A stretch of DNA of 64,000 nucleotides from Mycolicibacterium pulveris (GCF_010725725.1 NZ_AP022599.1:1178001-1242000); one strand, 5' to 3'. Numbered from the stretch's first letter, positions 26,312 to 35,961 are shown. Notes: generated from the letters alone by a model not told the origin. Program-made: numbers and translations.

Positions 26312-27184
26312 ATGGCAGTCAAGACCCGCAAGCTGACGCCTCACTTCAAGGACGTCCAGGCCCACTACGACCTGTCCGACGAGTTCTTCCGGCTCTGGCT
26401 GGATCCCACGCAGACCTATAGTTGCGCGTACTTCGAACGCGACGACATGACGCTGGAAGAGGCGCAACTCGCCAAGATCGACCTGGCCCTGGGCAAACTG
26501 AACCTCCAGCCGGGAATGACGCTGCTCGACGTCGGCTGCGGCTGGGGTTCGACGATGATGCGCGCGATCGAACGCTACGACGTCAACGTCGTCGGGCTCA
26601 CCCTCAGTGAGAACCAGAAGGCTCATGTGGAAGAGGTCTTCGCGCGGTCATCGAGCCCTCGGGACAAGCGGGTCTTGCTGCAAGGGTGGGAGCAGTTCAA
26701 CGAGCCCGTCGACCGGATCGTGTCGATCGGCGCGTTCGAGCACTTCGGGTTCGACCGCTACGACGACTTCTTCACCAACGCCTACGCGCAGCTACCCGAC
26801 GACGGTGTCATGCTGCTGCACACGATCACCGCGCTGACCTTGCCGCAGATGGCCGATCGCGGCATGCCGTTGACGTTCGACGTGGCGCGGTTCGTGAAGT
26901 TCATCCTCACCGAGATCTTTCCGGGCGGTCGGCTGCCGTCCATCGAGAAGGTCGAGGACCACTCCGCCAAGGCCGGCTTCACGCTGGCGCGTCGCCAATC
27001 CCTGCAGCCGCACTATGCGCGCACCCTCGACACCTGGGCGGCCGCGCTGGAGGCTCACCAGGACGAGGCGATCGCTGTCCAATCGCCAGAGGTATACGAC
27101 CGCTACATGCACTACCTCACCGGCTGCGCGAAAGGCTTCCGCGTCGGATACATCGACGTCAATCAGTTCACCCTGCACAAGTGA
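26312..27184 (+). CDS. mmaA2: Mycolic acid cyclopropane synthase, MmaA2 type
   Basis: The 290-residue SAM-dependent methyltransferase contains [45 protein letters not shown], motif [36 protein letters not shown], and an ending ([34 protein letters not shown]) that resembles MmaA2 more than MmaA1, MmaA3 or CmaA2. MmaA2 adds the cyclopropane ring to alpha-mycolates using SAM. The exact double-bond specificity is not provable from sequence. It is followed by an MmaA4-type gene, as in the mmaA cluster. Confidence 0.85.
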   Translation: MAVKTRKLTPHFKDVQAHYDLSDEFFRLWLDPTQTYSCAYFERDDMTLEEAQLAKIDLALGKLNLQPGMTLLDVGCGWGSTMMRAIERYDVNVVGLTLSENQKAHVEEVFARSSSPRDKRVLLQGWEQFNEPVDRIVSIGAFEHFGFDRYDDFFTNAYAQLPDDGVMLLHTITALTLPQMADRGMPLTFDVARFVKFILTEIFPGGRLPSIEKVEDHSAKAGFTLARRQSLQPHYARTLDTWAAALEAHQDEAIAVQSPEVYDRYMHYLTGCAKGFRVGYIDVNQFTLHK

Positions 27185-27328
27185 CGGCCGCCGTCACGTC
27201 GGCTGGACGTAAACGGCTACGCTCTACCGCTTGAGAGGCGTGTCCGCCGTTTAGCCGCCGTGCGTGGAGTACGGTCAAAATATTTACGTGTGTGATTGGC
27301 GTCACCAGGAAAGGCCAAACAGGGAACT

Positions 27329-28225
27329 ATGTCTGACAACTCATCCGGCACTAAGGATCTGACGCCGCATTTCGAGGACATTCAGGCCCATTACGACCTG
27401 TCGGACGACTTCTTCGGCGTCTTCCAGGACCCGACGCGCAAGTACAGCTGCGCGTACTTCACGGGGCCGAACGTGACGTTGTCGGAGGCGCAGGTCGCCA
27501 ACGTCGATCAGCACCTCGACAAGCTCGATCTCAAGCCGGGGATGACGCTGCTGGAGGTCGGCTGCGGCTGGGGCCTGACGCTGCAGCGGGCGATGGAGAA
27601 GTACGGCGTCAACGTCATCGGCCTGACGCTGAGCAAGAACCAGAAGGCCTACTGCGACCAGCTGCTGAGCAAGGTCGACAGCACCCGGACCTTCGACGTG
27701 CGGCTGGAGGGCTGGGAGCAGTTCCACTCCCCCGTCGACCGGATCGTGTCGATCGAGGCGTTCGAGCATTTCGGCTTCGAGCGCTACGACGACTTCTTCA
27801 AGACCTGCTTCGAGATCATGCCCGACGACGGCCGGATGACGATCCAGAGCAGCGTCGGCTACCACCCGTACGATCTGGCCGCGCGGGGAAAGAAGCTGAC
27901 CTTCGAGATGGCCCGCTTCATCAAGTTCATGATCACCGAGATCTTCCCGGGCGGGCGGCTGCCGACCACCCAGATGATGGTCGAGCACGGCGAGAAGGCC
28001 GGCTTTGTGGTGCCCGAGCCGCTGTCGCTGCGCAACCACTACATCAAGACGCTCGGCATCTGGGCCGACCGGCTCGAGCGCAACAAGGACGCGGCCATCG
28101 CGGCCACCGACGAGGAGAACTACAACCGCTACATGCGGTACCTCAAGGGCTGCCAGTACTACTTCATCGACGAGGGCATCGACGTCAGCCTGGTCACCTA
28201 CCTGAAGCCGGGCGCCGCGGCGTAA
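27329..28225 (+). CDS. mmaA4: Hydroxymycolate synthase, MmaA4 type
   Basis: The protein has 298 residues from the ATG at 27329, which has AGGGA at 27321; an upstream in-frame start at 27296 lacks such a site. The features [64 protein letters not shown] and the ending [12 protein letters not shown] match MmaA4 (Hma). That enzyme introduces the methyl-hydroxyl group that is the precursor of keto- and methoxymycolates. No MmaA3-type O-methyltransferase is adjacent, so ketomycolates are the more likely end product of this locus (inference). Confidence 0.85.
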   Translation: MSDNSSGTKDLTPHFEDIQAHYDLSDDFFGVFQDPTRKYSCAYFTGPNVTLSEAQVANVDQHLDKLDLKPGMTLLEVGCGWGLTLQRAMEKYGVNVIGLTLSKNQKAYCDQLLSKVDSTRTFDVRLEGWEQFHSPVDRIVSIEAFEHFGFERYDDFFKTCFEIMPDDGRMTIQSSVGYHPYDLAARGKKLTFEMARFIKFMITEIFPGGRLPTTQMMVEHGEKAGFVVPEPLSLRNHYIKTLGIWADRLERNKDAAIAATDEENYNRYMRYLKGCQYYFIDEGIDVSLVTYLKPGAAA

Positions 28226-28243
28226 TCGGCGTCGCGGCCCGGG

Positions 28244-28888
28244 TCAGTTCATGTTCCACGGCTCGCCGTAGGTGGTGACGCTGTCGCCGTCTGAGGAGAT
28301 CAGCCGGGCGAACGGGCGCAGCACGACGCCGCCGGCCGCACCGGTCACCGTGCCGTGCGCATTGGACACGGCGACAGCGCCTTTGGGCCCCTTGACGTTC
28401 ACCGAGAACGTCGCGACCTCTTGAATGCCGGGGCCGTTGCCGAGGTCGGCGCTGATCGTCGCGCCCGGCAACAGGTTCGGCGTGGTGATGAAGCCGTAGC
28501 CCAGCGCGTCTAGGGGGCCGAGCACCAGCGGCGCGTTGTCGAGCAGCACGTTGGGCGTGGTGTAGCGGAAGCTCATGCCGACGCCCAGCGACCACGGGAA
28601 GCCGATCTGATAGCCCAGTTCTAGCTTGCCGCGAAACGATTTGGCCTTCGGCCCTTTCACGCTGTACTTGGCGCGACCGGCATGAAACCACTCGCGGGTC
28701 AGCCGGTTGCGGTCCATCGGGGTGACGCCCTCGAGGTGCGTGTCCCACTGCTGGATGGTCAGCGTCCGATCCGTGCCGTCGACCACGCTGAGTTCGTTGT
28801 CCATCGTTGCGTGGGAGGTGCCGGTGGCTGCGAACAATACCGCGACAGCGATGACGAACACGAGCCCGACTCGACCAATTGCCTTCAT
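28244..28888 (-). CDS. mspA: MspA-family outer-membrane porin
   Basis: The protein has 214 residues from the ATG at 28888. A signal peptide ends in GTSHA, then mature TMDNELSVVDGTDRTLTIQQWDT. The sequence follows MspA almost throughout, including NRLTREWFHAGRAKY, LELGYQIGFPWSLGVGM, ISADLGNGPGIQEVATFSV, AVSNAHGTVTGAAGG and the exact C-terminus SVTTYGEPWNMN. MspA forms an octameric water-filled pore for nutrients in fast growers. Differences are Asp-Asn instead of Asp-Asp at the constriction (mature 90-91), basic residues (K51, K54, K56, R59, K61) where MspA is mostly acidic or neutral at the rim, and about three extra residues after position 92. Confidence 0.92.
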   Translation of the reverse strand: MKAIGRVGLVFVIAVAVLFAATGTSHATMDNELSVVDGTDRTLTIQQWDTHLEGVTPMDRNRLTREWFHAGRAKYSVKGPKAKSFRGKLELGYQIGFPWSLGVGMSFRYTTPNVLLDNAPLVLGPLDALGYGFITTPNLLPGATISADLGNGPGIQEVATFSVNVKGPKGAVAVSNAHGTVTGAAGGVVLRPFARLISSDGDSVTTYGEPWNMN

Positions 28889-29111
28889 GTCCCCCACTTC
28901 GTCGTCGGCCGCCTGGTCGGCCCAGCGTGTGTCGGTCGTACTGCTATCGCACGTCTGAAAAAGACGCGCAGCGGCTCACCATAGTGATCATCCGCAACAC
29001 AAGAAACATAGCGCGTCCGTAAATTTCGGATGCTGAGGGGGTTCGCGGGGGCTGGGCGAGCCCTCGCCGCCTTCGTCAGACGCGTCGGCTCTGCGGGGTA
29101 GATGTCGCAAG

Positions 29112-29190
29112 TGCCAAGCTATGAGCGAATCTTTCGCTCAACTTCGACGCGGTGTAGCACGTGAGCGAATCTTTCGCTCAGAGCTTGGCA
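29112..29190. repeat. Interspersed inverted-repeat element, copy C (79 bp)
   Basis: It has the same TGCCAAGCT/AGCTTGGCA ends as copies A and B. Both inner palindromes here are GAGCGAA-TCT-TTCGCTC. It lies between the porin promoter region and the end of the PE-PPE hydrolase gene. The rest of 28889-29213 shows no gene. Confidence 0.85.
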
Positions 29191-29213
29191 AAGCAGTAAC
29201 TAGGGGCGAACGC

Positions 29214-30779
29214 TCAGGCCGCGGCCTGCCCGGTGTCGCCGTCGGAGTCGTCGGAGTCACCGGCGTCGGCATCGGCGTCGGCCTCGCCCTCGTCGCCCTG
29301 GTCACCGTCGCCCAAGTCGGCGTCGACGTCCTGGGACTCGACGTCCTCGCTCTCGGTGCCGAGGTCCTCGTCCTCGATGGCGTCCAGGTCCTCGACCTCG
29401 ATGACGTCGGTGCCGTCCTCGGACTCGGTGCCCTCGGTCTCCGAGGCCTCCGAGGTCTCCGAGGTCTCCTCGTCGGTGGCGGAATCCTCGGCGACGTCTT
29501 CTGCGGAGTCCTCTGCGGTGTCCTCTGCCACGTCCTCTGTGGAGTCCTCCGCGACGACTTCGTCTTCGACGACGACGTCGTCTCCGGCCAGTGCCACCTT
29601 GGCCTCCCCGCCCTCGGCGGGCGGCGCGACCATCGTCGCCGCTCCGATGCCGAAGGCGTTCTGGATGCCTTCACCAACCGCCTCGACCAGCTCGGTGCCC
29701 ACCGCCAGCCAGTTCTGGAACGGGTTGAACGGCAGCGGCACCGCCCACCGCGTCTCCCCCGGGTCCCCGCTCCAGTCGTAGCCGAGTTTGATCAGCACCC
29801 GCAGCACGGGCGAAACGAGCTCGACGATCGGCTCGAAGAACGGCTGCAACGGCGCGGGCACGATCTGCATCACCATGTCGATGATCGGCAGGCTCTTGGC
29901 CGGGATCATGAAGTACCGGTTGCCCTGCGAGTCGACACGGCAGTTCGGCCCCGGGCAGGGCCCCGACAGGATCTCGGCGAGCTCTTCCTCGGTGTAGCCG
30001 TAGGCGATCGGGTTGGACGAATTCCCGGTCGGCGTCAGATACCTGCCGTGCACGCCCTGAAACGCCGCGAACGCGTTGATCATCGCGAACGGGTTGAGCC
30101 AGTACCGCGGCGCATAGATCACCGGATCGAACTCGAAGCCGGTGGTCGTGATCTCGAACCCGAGATCGGTCGGCATCGACGGACCGAACGTGATGTCGAG
30201 GAACGGAATCGTCGGCAAGAACCCCAGCCGGGTGAAGATGCCGCCGTCGGGGTTGTAGGCGTTGCCGATCACGAACACCGACAGCCGTTCCTTGAGTTCC
30301 GGGCTGAGGCTGGCGAGGTTGCGCAACTCGTTGGAGACGACGGCACCGCCTTGCGAGTAGCCGGCGAGGATGACGTCATCGTCGGTGTTCACCAACACGT
30401 CGATCAGCGCGGTGTTGAGGTTGGTGACGCCGGTGCCGACCGAATCGTTCCACGTGTTGCACCGGCCGGGCACGCACCACCCGGAGAAGAAGAACAACGG
30501 AAAGAACGACGCGGGATAGTTGACCCCGGCCAGGGTGCAGTCCGTTTCGGCCACGCACTCGGCGGGCAGCGCCTGATCGGTGCCCCCGATGTAGCGGTCG
30601 TAGAAGTGGGGCATGTAGTCCTCGACCACGTTCGCGTTGGGCGTGCCCGTGCCCGGCACGATCAACACGGTGCTGGCCGCCAGGCTCAGGGCCGCCATCA
30701 CGGCCGTGACGACACCGAAGACGGCAGTGCTCAGCGCACCCAGAAAAACGAGGAAGATAGCTCGACCGGCCTTACGCAT
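29214..30779 (-). CDS. Secreted PE-PPE-domain serine hydrolase with acidic tail
   Basis: The protein has 521 residues from the ATG at 30779 (MRKAGRAIFLVFLGALS), giving a proper signal/anchor segment. The PE-PPE domain (cutinase-like) contains TVLIVPGTGTPNANVVEDYMP, the nucleophile motif GYSQGGAVVSNEL, FVIGNAYNPDGG and YAPRYWLNP. The last about 130 residues are a Glu/Asp/Ser-rich tail with short repeats (EDVAEDTAEDSAEDVAEDSA). Hydrolases of this group act on ester bonds of envelope lipids; no PE or PPE N-terminus is present. It is divergent from the membrane EEP gene. Confidence 0.85.
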   Translation of the reverse strand: MRKAGRAIFLVFLGALSTAVFGVVTAVMAALSLAASTVLIVPGTGTPNANVVEDYMPHFYDRYIGGTDQALPAECVAETDCTLAGVNYPASFFPLFFFSGWCVPGRCNTWNDSVGTGVTNLNTALIDVLVNTDDDVILAGYSQGGAVVSNELRNLASLSPELKERLSVFVIGNAYNPDGGIFTRLGFLPTIPFLDITFGPSMPTDLGFEITTTGFEFDPVIYAPRYWLNPFAMINAFAAFQGVHGRYLTPTGNSSNPIAYGYTEEELAEILSGPCPGPNCRVDSQGNRYFMIPAKSLPIIDMVMQIVPAPLQPFFEPIVELVSPVLRVLIKLGYDWSGDPGETRWAVPLPFNPFQNWLAVGTELVEAVGEGIQNAFGIGAATMVAPPAEGGEAKVALAGDDVVVEDEVVAEDSTEDVAEDTAEDSAEDVAEDSATDEETSETSEASETEGTESEDGTDVIEVEDLDAIEDEDLGTESEDVESQDVDADLGDGDQGDEGEADADADAGDSDDSDGDTGQAAA

Positions 30780-30894
30780 ATGTCGAATATCACACAACGC
30801 ACCGGTCCGTGGTGGGAGAACACGACAAAGTTGCTCCAGCAAAGTTTGCCTGGCCGTCCTCAAGCGCACATCGAGCTCAGGTAGACAGTCACAC

Positions 30895-31842
30895 ATGGGT
30901 CGACGGCTGTGGGCCACGCTGGGCGTGGTGGCGACGGTGGCGGCGGCGGCCGCGCTGGCGGTGCGGTTCGTGCCGACCGTCCACCGGCCGCTGGCGGCGA
31001 CGGCGGCGTCGGCGCCCTACCTCATGGTGGGCGCGCCGATCGCGCTGATCGTCTTCGCGGCGCTGCGCCATTGGCTGATGGCCGCGCTCGCCGTGGCGCT
31101 CACCGCGGCGGCGGTCACGGTACAGGCGCCGCTGTACATCGCCGACGACGCGCCCGACGGCGTCACCGTGCGGGTCGCGTCGGCCAACCTGCGCTACGGG
31201 GAAGCCGACGCGGCCTCCGTCGTCGACATGGCCCGCACACACGCCGATATCCTTGCGGTACAAGAACTTACGCCCGAGGCAACACGCCGCATCACGGCAG
31301 CGGGTCTGAACGAACATTTCCCTTATCAAGCATTGCTGCCGCGGGAGGGCCCAGCCGGCGTCGGCATCTGGAGCCGGTATCCGATCGCGTCGAGCTCACC
31401 CGTCGACGGCTTCCGGCTCGGATTCCTCACCGCGCGGGTGCGCATCCCCGACACCGGCACCGAGACGACCGTCGTCACCACGCACCTGTCGGCGCCCTGG
31501 CCCGAACCGATCGAGGGTTGGCGCAACGACATTGCCCACCTCAAAGCCACCCTGCAACGCCTCGCCGCGGCACCGGGCGCGGTGATCGTGGCCGGCGACC
31601 TCAACAGCACCGCCGACATGCGGGAGTTCCGGAGCCTGATCAGCGACGGCTACCGCGACGCCGCAGAACAAGCCGGTGCCGGCCTGGTCCCGACACACCC
31701 CGCCGACATCGGCATACCTCCGGTATGGGCGGTCGACCACATCCTCACCCGCGACTGCACGGCAATCTCGGTGCGCACGTTGGGAATCAACGACACTGAT
31801 CATCGAGCGTTGCTGGCAAGCGTGGTGCTGTCGCGGAAGTAG
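30895..31842 (+). CDS. Membrane-anchored EEP-family phosphodiesterase
   Basis: The protein has 315 residues. The first about 85 form two or three membrane helices (WATLGVVATVAAAAALAVRF, LMVGAPIALIVFAAL, LMAALAVALTAAAVTV). The remainder is an extracytoplasmic EEP domain with VRVASANLRYGEAD, ILAVQELTPEATRR, VVTTHLSAPWP, VIVAGDLNSTADM and VWAVDHILTRDC ... NDTDHRALLASV. The metal-binding Glu, Asp-x-Asn and Asp-His residues are kept, so it is probably active on an envelope phosphodiester; the substrate is unknown. Confidence 0.82.
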   Translation: MGRRLWATLGVVATVAAAAALAVRFVPTVHRPLAATAASAPYLMVGAPIALIVFAALRHWLMAALAVALTAAAVTVQAPLYIADDAPDGVTVRVASANLRYGEADAASVVDMARTHADILAVQELTPEATRRITAAGLNEHFPYQALLPREGPAGVGIWSRYPIASSSPVDGFRLGFLTARVRIPDTGTETTVVTTHLSAPWPEPIEGWRNDIAHLKATLQRLAAAPGAVIVAGDLNSTADMREFRSLISDGYRDAAEQAGAGLVPTHPADIGIPPVWAVDHILTRDCTAISVRTLGINDTDHRALLASVVLSRK

Positions 31843-31915
31843 ATTTTCGATCGGAACGGAAAGATAGGGAAACCCCCGATTCCATTTCGGCTGCCGACCG
31901 CTACTGTGCACGGTT

Positions 31916-32212
31916 ATGGAGGCGGGAGACGAATCCCCGTGCTATCTCGCGGAGTGGTATCTCCCCGAGGTGACCGAAGAGTCCGTCGACGACATGGTGG
32001 CCCGGATCGACGCCGCCGCCGCGACCGTCTCCAACGAAGGCACGCCCGCGCGGCTTCTGGTCACGCTTTCCGTTCCCTCCGACGAGGTGGTCTACGGCGT
32101 GTTCTCCAGCGAGTCCCCGGAGATCGTCTCGAGGATCTGCAACGCGGCAGGCGCCCCGCATCAACGGCTGTCCACCCGCGTGGGCACCCGCATCCGTGAG
32201 CAACGTTCGTAA
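31916..32212 (+). CDS. Small DUF4242-like protein
   Basis: The 98-residue protein reads CYLAEWYLPEVTEESVDDMVARIDAAAATVSNEG, then a beta-rich LLVTLSVPSDEVVYGVFSSESPEIVSRICNAAGAP. This alternation resembles the ferredoxin-like small domain of DUF4242/SCO4226-type proteins. It directly precedes the large LuxR-type regulator (106 bp gap, same direction). No catalytic motif is seen. Confidence 0.6.
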   Translation: MEAGDESPCYLAEWYLPEVTEESVDDMVARIDAAAATVSNEGTPARLLVTLSVPSDEVVYGVFSSESPEIVSRICNAAGAPHQRLSTRVGTRIREQRS

Positions 32213-32318
32213 CGTTGCCATAGACGCCTCCGCCCGGGCGACCCACGCTGATTGACAGTTGACCCCGCCGGCGACCGACGCCGTTATAGTCTCGGTTTGC
32301 TGTCGGGGAGAGGTGGTA

Positions 32319-35045
32319 ATGGCTTCCGGCGTGATCGAGCGGCCGGCTGAACATCGGGTGGTGGCGCAGTTCCTGCAATCCGCCGCCGCGCGCCCGGCAG
32401 CGCTCGTCCTGGAAGGCGAGGCGGGGGTCGGCAAGACCACGATATGGCTCACCGGGGTGGACGACGCCCGAACGCGGGGTTTTCGGGTGTTCTCGGCCCG
32501 GGTCGGCCCGCAGGAGACCACACTCACCTACGCCGCTGTCGCCGATCTGCTCAGCGAAGTGGAGCCGGCCATTCTCGACGCGCTGCCGGAGGTGCAACGC
32601 CACGCCGTCGACCACGTGCTGCTGCGCGCCAGCGGCACCGGCCCCGCAACGGACCAACGCGTGATCACCGCGGCGCTGGTGTCGGTCGTCGAGCAGGCGT
32701 CACGTGACGCACCCGTGCTGGTGGCCATCGACGACGTGCAGTGGCTCGATCCGTCGAGCCAGGCCGTGCTCGCGTCCGCGGCCCGCCGGTTCTCGGGTCC
32801 GATCGGGATGTTGCTCACCGAACGCCACGAGCACGACGGTGACCCGGCGACGTCGGACTGGTTGGAGCTGGCCAGTCCCGACGGCATCGTGCGACACCAC
32901 GTCGGACCGCTGAGCCTGGGCGCGTTGCGCGCGCTGATCACCGCACGTCTCGGGCGGTCGATTGCACGTCCGACGTTGGTGCGCATCGCCGAGATCTCCG
33001 GCGGAAACCCCTTCTACGCTTTGGAATTGGCGGGCGCCATCGAATCGGGCAGCTCCGTGTCCGCGCTGCCCGCCACGCTGGCCGAGGTGATGCGGCTGAG
33101 GATCGGCCGCCTCGACGACGACGCGCAGGAACTCCTGCTGGCCGCCGCGTCCGCCGCGGCTCCGACGGTCGAGTTGCTCGCCGAGGTCACCCGCACCGAC
33201 GCGAAACGCACCCGCGAACTGCTCGACGAGGCAACGGCCAAGGGCATTGTCGAGGTTGACGGCGACGCGGTGCAGTTCAGCCATCCGCTGTTGGCGCGGA
33301 CCGTGTACAACGACGCCACCCGACGCGCGCGAAGGGCCATGCACCGGCGGCTCGCGGAGGTGGCGACGCTGCCCGAGGCGCGAGCCCGGCACATGGCGCT
33401 GGCGGCGTCGAGCGCGGACGACGCGACCCTCGACGCACTCGACGAAGCCGCTGAAGCCGCCCGCGCGCGCGGCGCACCCGCTGCCGCAGCCGAGTTGGTC
33501 GAGTTGGCGATCGGGTTGGGCGGTGACACCCCGCTGCGCCGAATTCGTGGCGCCGAGCACTATCTGCACGCCGGCGATCTGGAGCGTGCCCAGGACATGC
33601 TCGACACGCTGATGGCGCAGAAGCCCGCGGGCCCGCACCGGACGGCGGTGTTGAACCTATTGGCCACCATGCGGATTCACCAGAGCCGCTTCGAAGAAGC
33701 GGTCGCGCTGCTCGAGCAGGCACTCGACACCGCCGACTGCTGCGGCGAGGTACGGGTTCGCACGCTGCTGTTGCTGTCGTACGCGCGACTCAACGCGGGC
33801 GAGTTCGCGCCGGCCCTGCACAACGCCGAACGCGCCGTCACCCACGCGGCCGACGTCGACGACCCGGACCTGACCAGCCAGGCACTGGCGCTGCGGACCG
33901 CCATCGCCTGCATGTGCGGCCGCGGCGTCGACCTGCCCAGTCTTCGGCGTGCGCTGGCGTTGGAGCGCTCCGACAGCGAGGCACCGATCGCGTTCCGTGC
34001 CAGCGGCAACAGCGGGTTGCTGTTGGCGTGGACGGGCCGATTGACCGAGGCCAGTGAACAGTTGGCCGAGCTGCGCCAGACTGACCTGACGTTCGTCGGC
34101 GTGGCGATAGCGCTCAACGAGGTGTGGCGAGGCCGCTACGCCGAAGCCGCGCGGGTGGCCGAGGAGACCGTGGAGCGGGCCGAGCAGCTCGGCGGCGATC
34201 AGCTGTGCGTCGTCGCCAAGGCGGTGCAATCGGTCGTCACCGCACACGTCGGAATGATCGCGGAGACTCGCGAAACTGCAAATGCCGCAATAGCTCTCGC
34301 GCAAAAGTGCGGTGCACCGCACCTGGCGGACTGGGCGTCGATCGGCTTGGGCTTCTTGGAGGCCTCACTTCGCAATTACCGAGACGCGGCACAGATTCTG
34401 CAACCGCTGATGGATCGCTTCCCCTTCGTGCCCGGCACCGAGATCATCAACGCGGCGTACGTGCCCGACGCGGTCAGATCGCTGATCGCACTGGACCGCC
34501 ACGCCGAGGCAGAACCGATGATCGATGCGCTCGAGAACAACGGCCGACTGCTGGACCGGCCGTGGATGTTGGCCATAGGCGCGAGGTGTCGAAGCTGGTC
34601 GCTGGCGGCCCAGGGCGACGTCAAGGGGGCAATCCGCAAGGCACAAGAGGCCCTGGCGCACCATGACCGATTACCGATGCCGTTTGAGCGCGCCCGCGCG
34701 CTGCTGCTGCTGAGCCAGCTGCAACGTCGTAGCCGCAGGAAGGACATGGCGCGCGCGACGGCGTCCGAGGCGCTGCAGATCTTCGAGGGCTTGGGGGCCC
34801 TGATCTGGGTTGACCGCGCCCGCGCCGAACTGGACCGCGACAAAGTGTCCGGTAGGGACGAGTCGGGGTTGACGCCGTCGGAGCGACGAGTCGCCGAGTT
34901 GGCGGCAACGGGGATGACGACGCGGGAAGTCGCCGCGGCGTTGTTCGTCAGCCCGAAGACCGTCGAAGCCAACCTCGCCCGTATCTACCGCAAGCTCGGC
35001 ATCAAATCCCGCGCCGAGCTTGGCCGGCTCATGGCCGACCGCTGA
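32319..35045 (+). CDS. LuxR-family regulator with AAA/NB-ARC-type ATPase (MalT/LAL type)
   Basis: The protein has 908 residues from the ATG at 32319 behind GGGGAGAGG. It shows Walker A GEAGVGKTT (residues 33-41), Walker B VLVAIDDVQWLD, a long TPR-like helical middle (HYLHAGDLERAQDMLDTLM, LEQALDTADCCGEVRVRTLLLLSYARLNAGEFAPAL), and a C-terminal LuxR helix-turn-helix (LTPSERRVAELAATGMTTREVAAALFVSPKTVEANLARIYRKLGIKSR). These large ATP-binding regulators activate transcription on ligand or protein signals. The target genes are not evident; the preceding small gene may be in the same unit. Confidence 0.88.
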   Translation: MASGVIERPAEHRVVAQFLQSAAARPAALVLEGEAGVGKTTIWLTGVDDARTRGFRVFSARVGPQETTLTYAAVADLLSEVEPAILDALPEVQRHAVDHVLLRASGTGPATDQRVITAALVSVVEQASRDAPVLVAIDDVQWLDPSSQAVLASAARRFSGPIGMLLTERHEHDGDPATSDWLELASPDGIVRHHVGPLSLGALRALITARLGRSIARPTLVRIAEISGGNPFYALELAGAIESGSSVSALPATLAEVMRLRIGRLDDDAQELLLAAASAAAPTVELLAEVTRTDAKRTRELLDEATAKGIVEVDGDAVQFSHPLLARTVYNDATRRARRAMHRRLAEVATLPEARARHMALAASSADDATLDALDEAAEAARARGAPAAAAELVELAIGLGGDTPLRRIRGAEHYLHAGDLERAQDMLDTLMAQKPAGPHRTAVLNLLATMRIHQSRFEEAVALLEQALDTADCCGEVRVRTLLLLSYARLNAGEFAPALHNAERAVTHAADVDDPDLTSQALALRTAIACMCGRGVDLPSLRRALALERSDSEAPIAFRASGNSGLLLAWTGRLTEASEQLAELRQTDLTFVGVAIALNEVWRGRYAEAARVAEETVERAEQLGGDQLCVVAKAVQSVVTAHVGMIAETRETANAAIALAQKCGAPHLADWASIGLGFLEASLRNYRDAAQILQPLMDRFPFVPGTEIINAAYVPDAVRSLIALDRHAEAEPMIDALENNGRLLDRPWMLAIGARCRSWSLAAQGDVKGAIRKAQEALAHHDRLPMPFERARALLLLSQLQRRSRRKDMARATASEALQIFEGLGALIWVDRARAELDRDKVSGRDESGLTPSERRVAELAATGMTTREVAAALFVSPKTVEANLARIYRKLGIKSRAELGRLMADR

Positions 35046-35146
35046 TACGGAGCCGCACGGGGCCGCTGCGGATGTCTGAGTAATCTGGCTGCGGCAGTGG
35101 TTTGCTGTCGTAGGCTGTTGCGAAATTCTGACCGACAGGGGGCTTG

Positions 35147-35821
35147 ATGAAATCGTCGTCGTTCGGGGCAAGCGTTGCCATCGTGGCTGTTGCACTCGGC
35201 ATTGGGCTGACCGGCTGCGGATCGGACACCGATACCGAAGCCACGACAACCACGTCGCCCACGGAGACGACGACCGAAACGACCAGTCAACCCGCACCCG
35301 AGATGACAGTCGCGGAATACATCCAACAGAACAACATCGTCGAAACCCCGGTCCACCGCGGCGATCCCGGCGCACCCACGGTCGAGCTACCCATTCCGCC
35401 GGGCTGGCAGAGCGCAGGCAACCGCGCGCCGGCAGATGCCTACGACGCCTTTGTCTACGGGGATCCGACCGTGCCGGGCCAGCCGTCGATCATCGCCTAC
35501 GTCGTCAAGCTCACCGGAGATGTCGACCCGGCGAAGATCCTCGAGTACGCGCCCGCCGAGATTCAGAGACTGCCAGATTATGACGGCCCGACGACCGGTA
35601 GCCCCACGCAGCTGGGCCCGCTCGATGCGACTCAGATCGGCGGTGCCTACATGAAGGATGACGTGTTGCGCGCCGTCGGTCAGATGACCGCGGTGATGCC
35701 GGTCGACGACGGTCTGTACGTCGTGCAGCTCAACGTCGAGAGCCCCGGGCAGCCGGAGCTGGTGCAGCAGCTCACCACCGCGACAGCGGATATCGCGCTG
35801 CGGGCCAACATCGCGCCCTGA
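35147..35821 (+). CDS. LpqN/LpqT-family lipoprotein
   Basis: The protein has 224 residues from the ATG at 35147; a TTG three bases upstream is possible. The lipoprotein signal ends in IGLTGCGS (lipobox Cys), followed by a Thr-rich linker. The LpqN-type domain reads MTVAEYIQQNNIVETPVHRGDPGAPTVELPIPPGWQSAG, TQIGGAYMKDDVLRAVGQMTAVMP and VVQLNVESPGQPELVQQL. Members are exported lipid-anchored proteins of mycobacteria; LpqN has been linked to envelope assembly. Confidence 0.85.
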   Translation: MKSSSFGASVAIVAVALGIGLTGCGSDTDTEATTTTSPTETTTETTSQPAPEMTVAEYIQQNNIVETPVHRGDPGAPTVELPIPPGWQSAGNRAPADAYDAFVYGDPTVPGQPSIIAYVVKLTGDVDPAKILEYAPAEIQRLPDYDGPTTGSPTQLGPLDATQIGGAYMKDDVLRAVGQMTAVMPVDDGLYVVQLNVESPGQPELVQQLTTATADIALRANIAP

Positions 35822-35932
35822 TCAGCGGTTGCCGCGTCGACGGCGTCGTGAGCAATGCCTGATCGCCCTGGGTTCGCACTGGCCAGTAGAGGTTTCGCAA
35901 TCCCGAGCGAACGACACATCTCGCCGCAAATA

Positions 35933-35961
35933 TTGACAGCGACGTCAAGGCCTGTAATGCT
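35933..35961 (+). promoter_or_regulatory. Candidate sigma-A-type promoter of small secreted protein copy 1
   Basis: TTGACA (35933-35938) is followed after 16 bp by TAATGC. The gene starts 43 bp further on, with GGGGGAG as ribosome site. The hexamers were chosen by eye. Confidence 0.5.
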
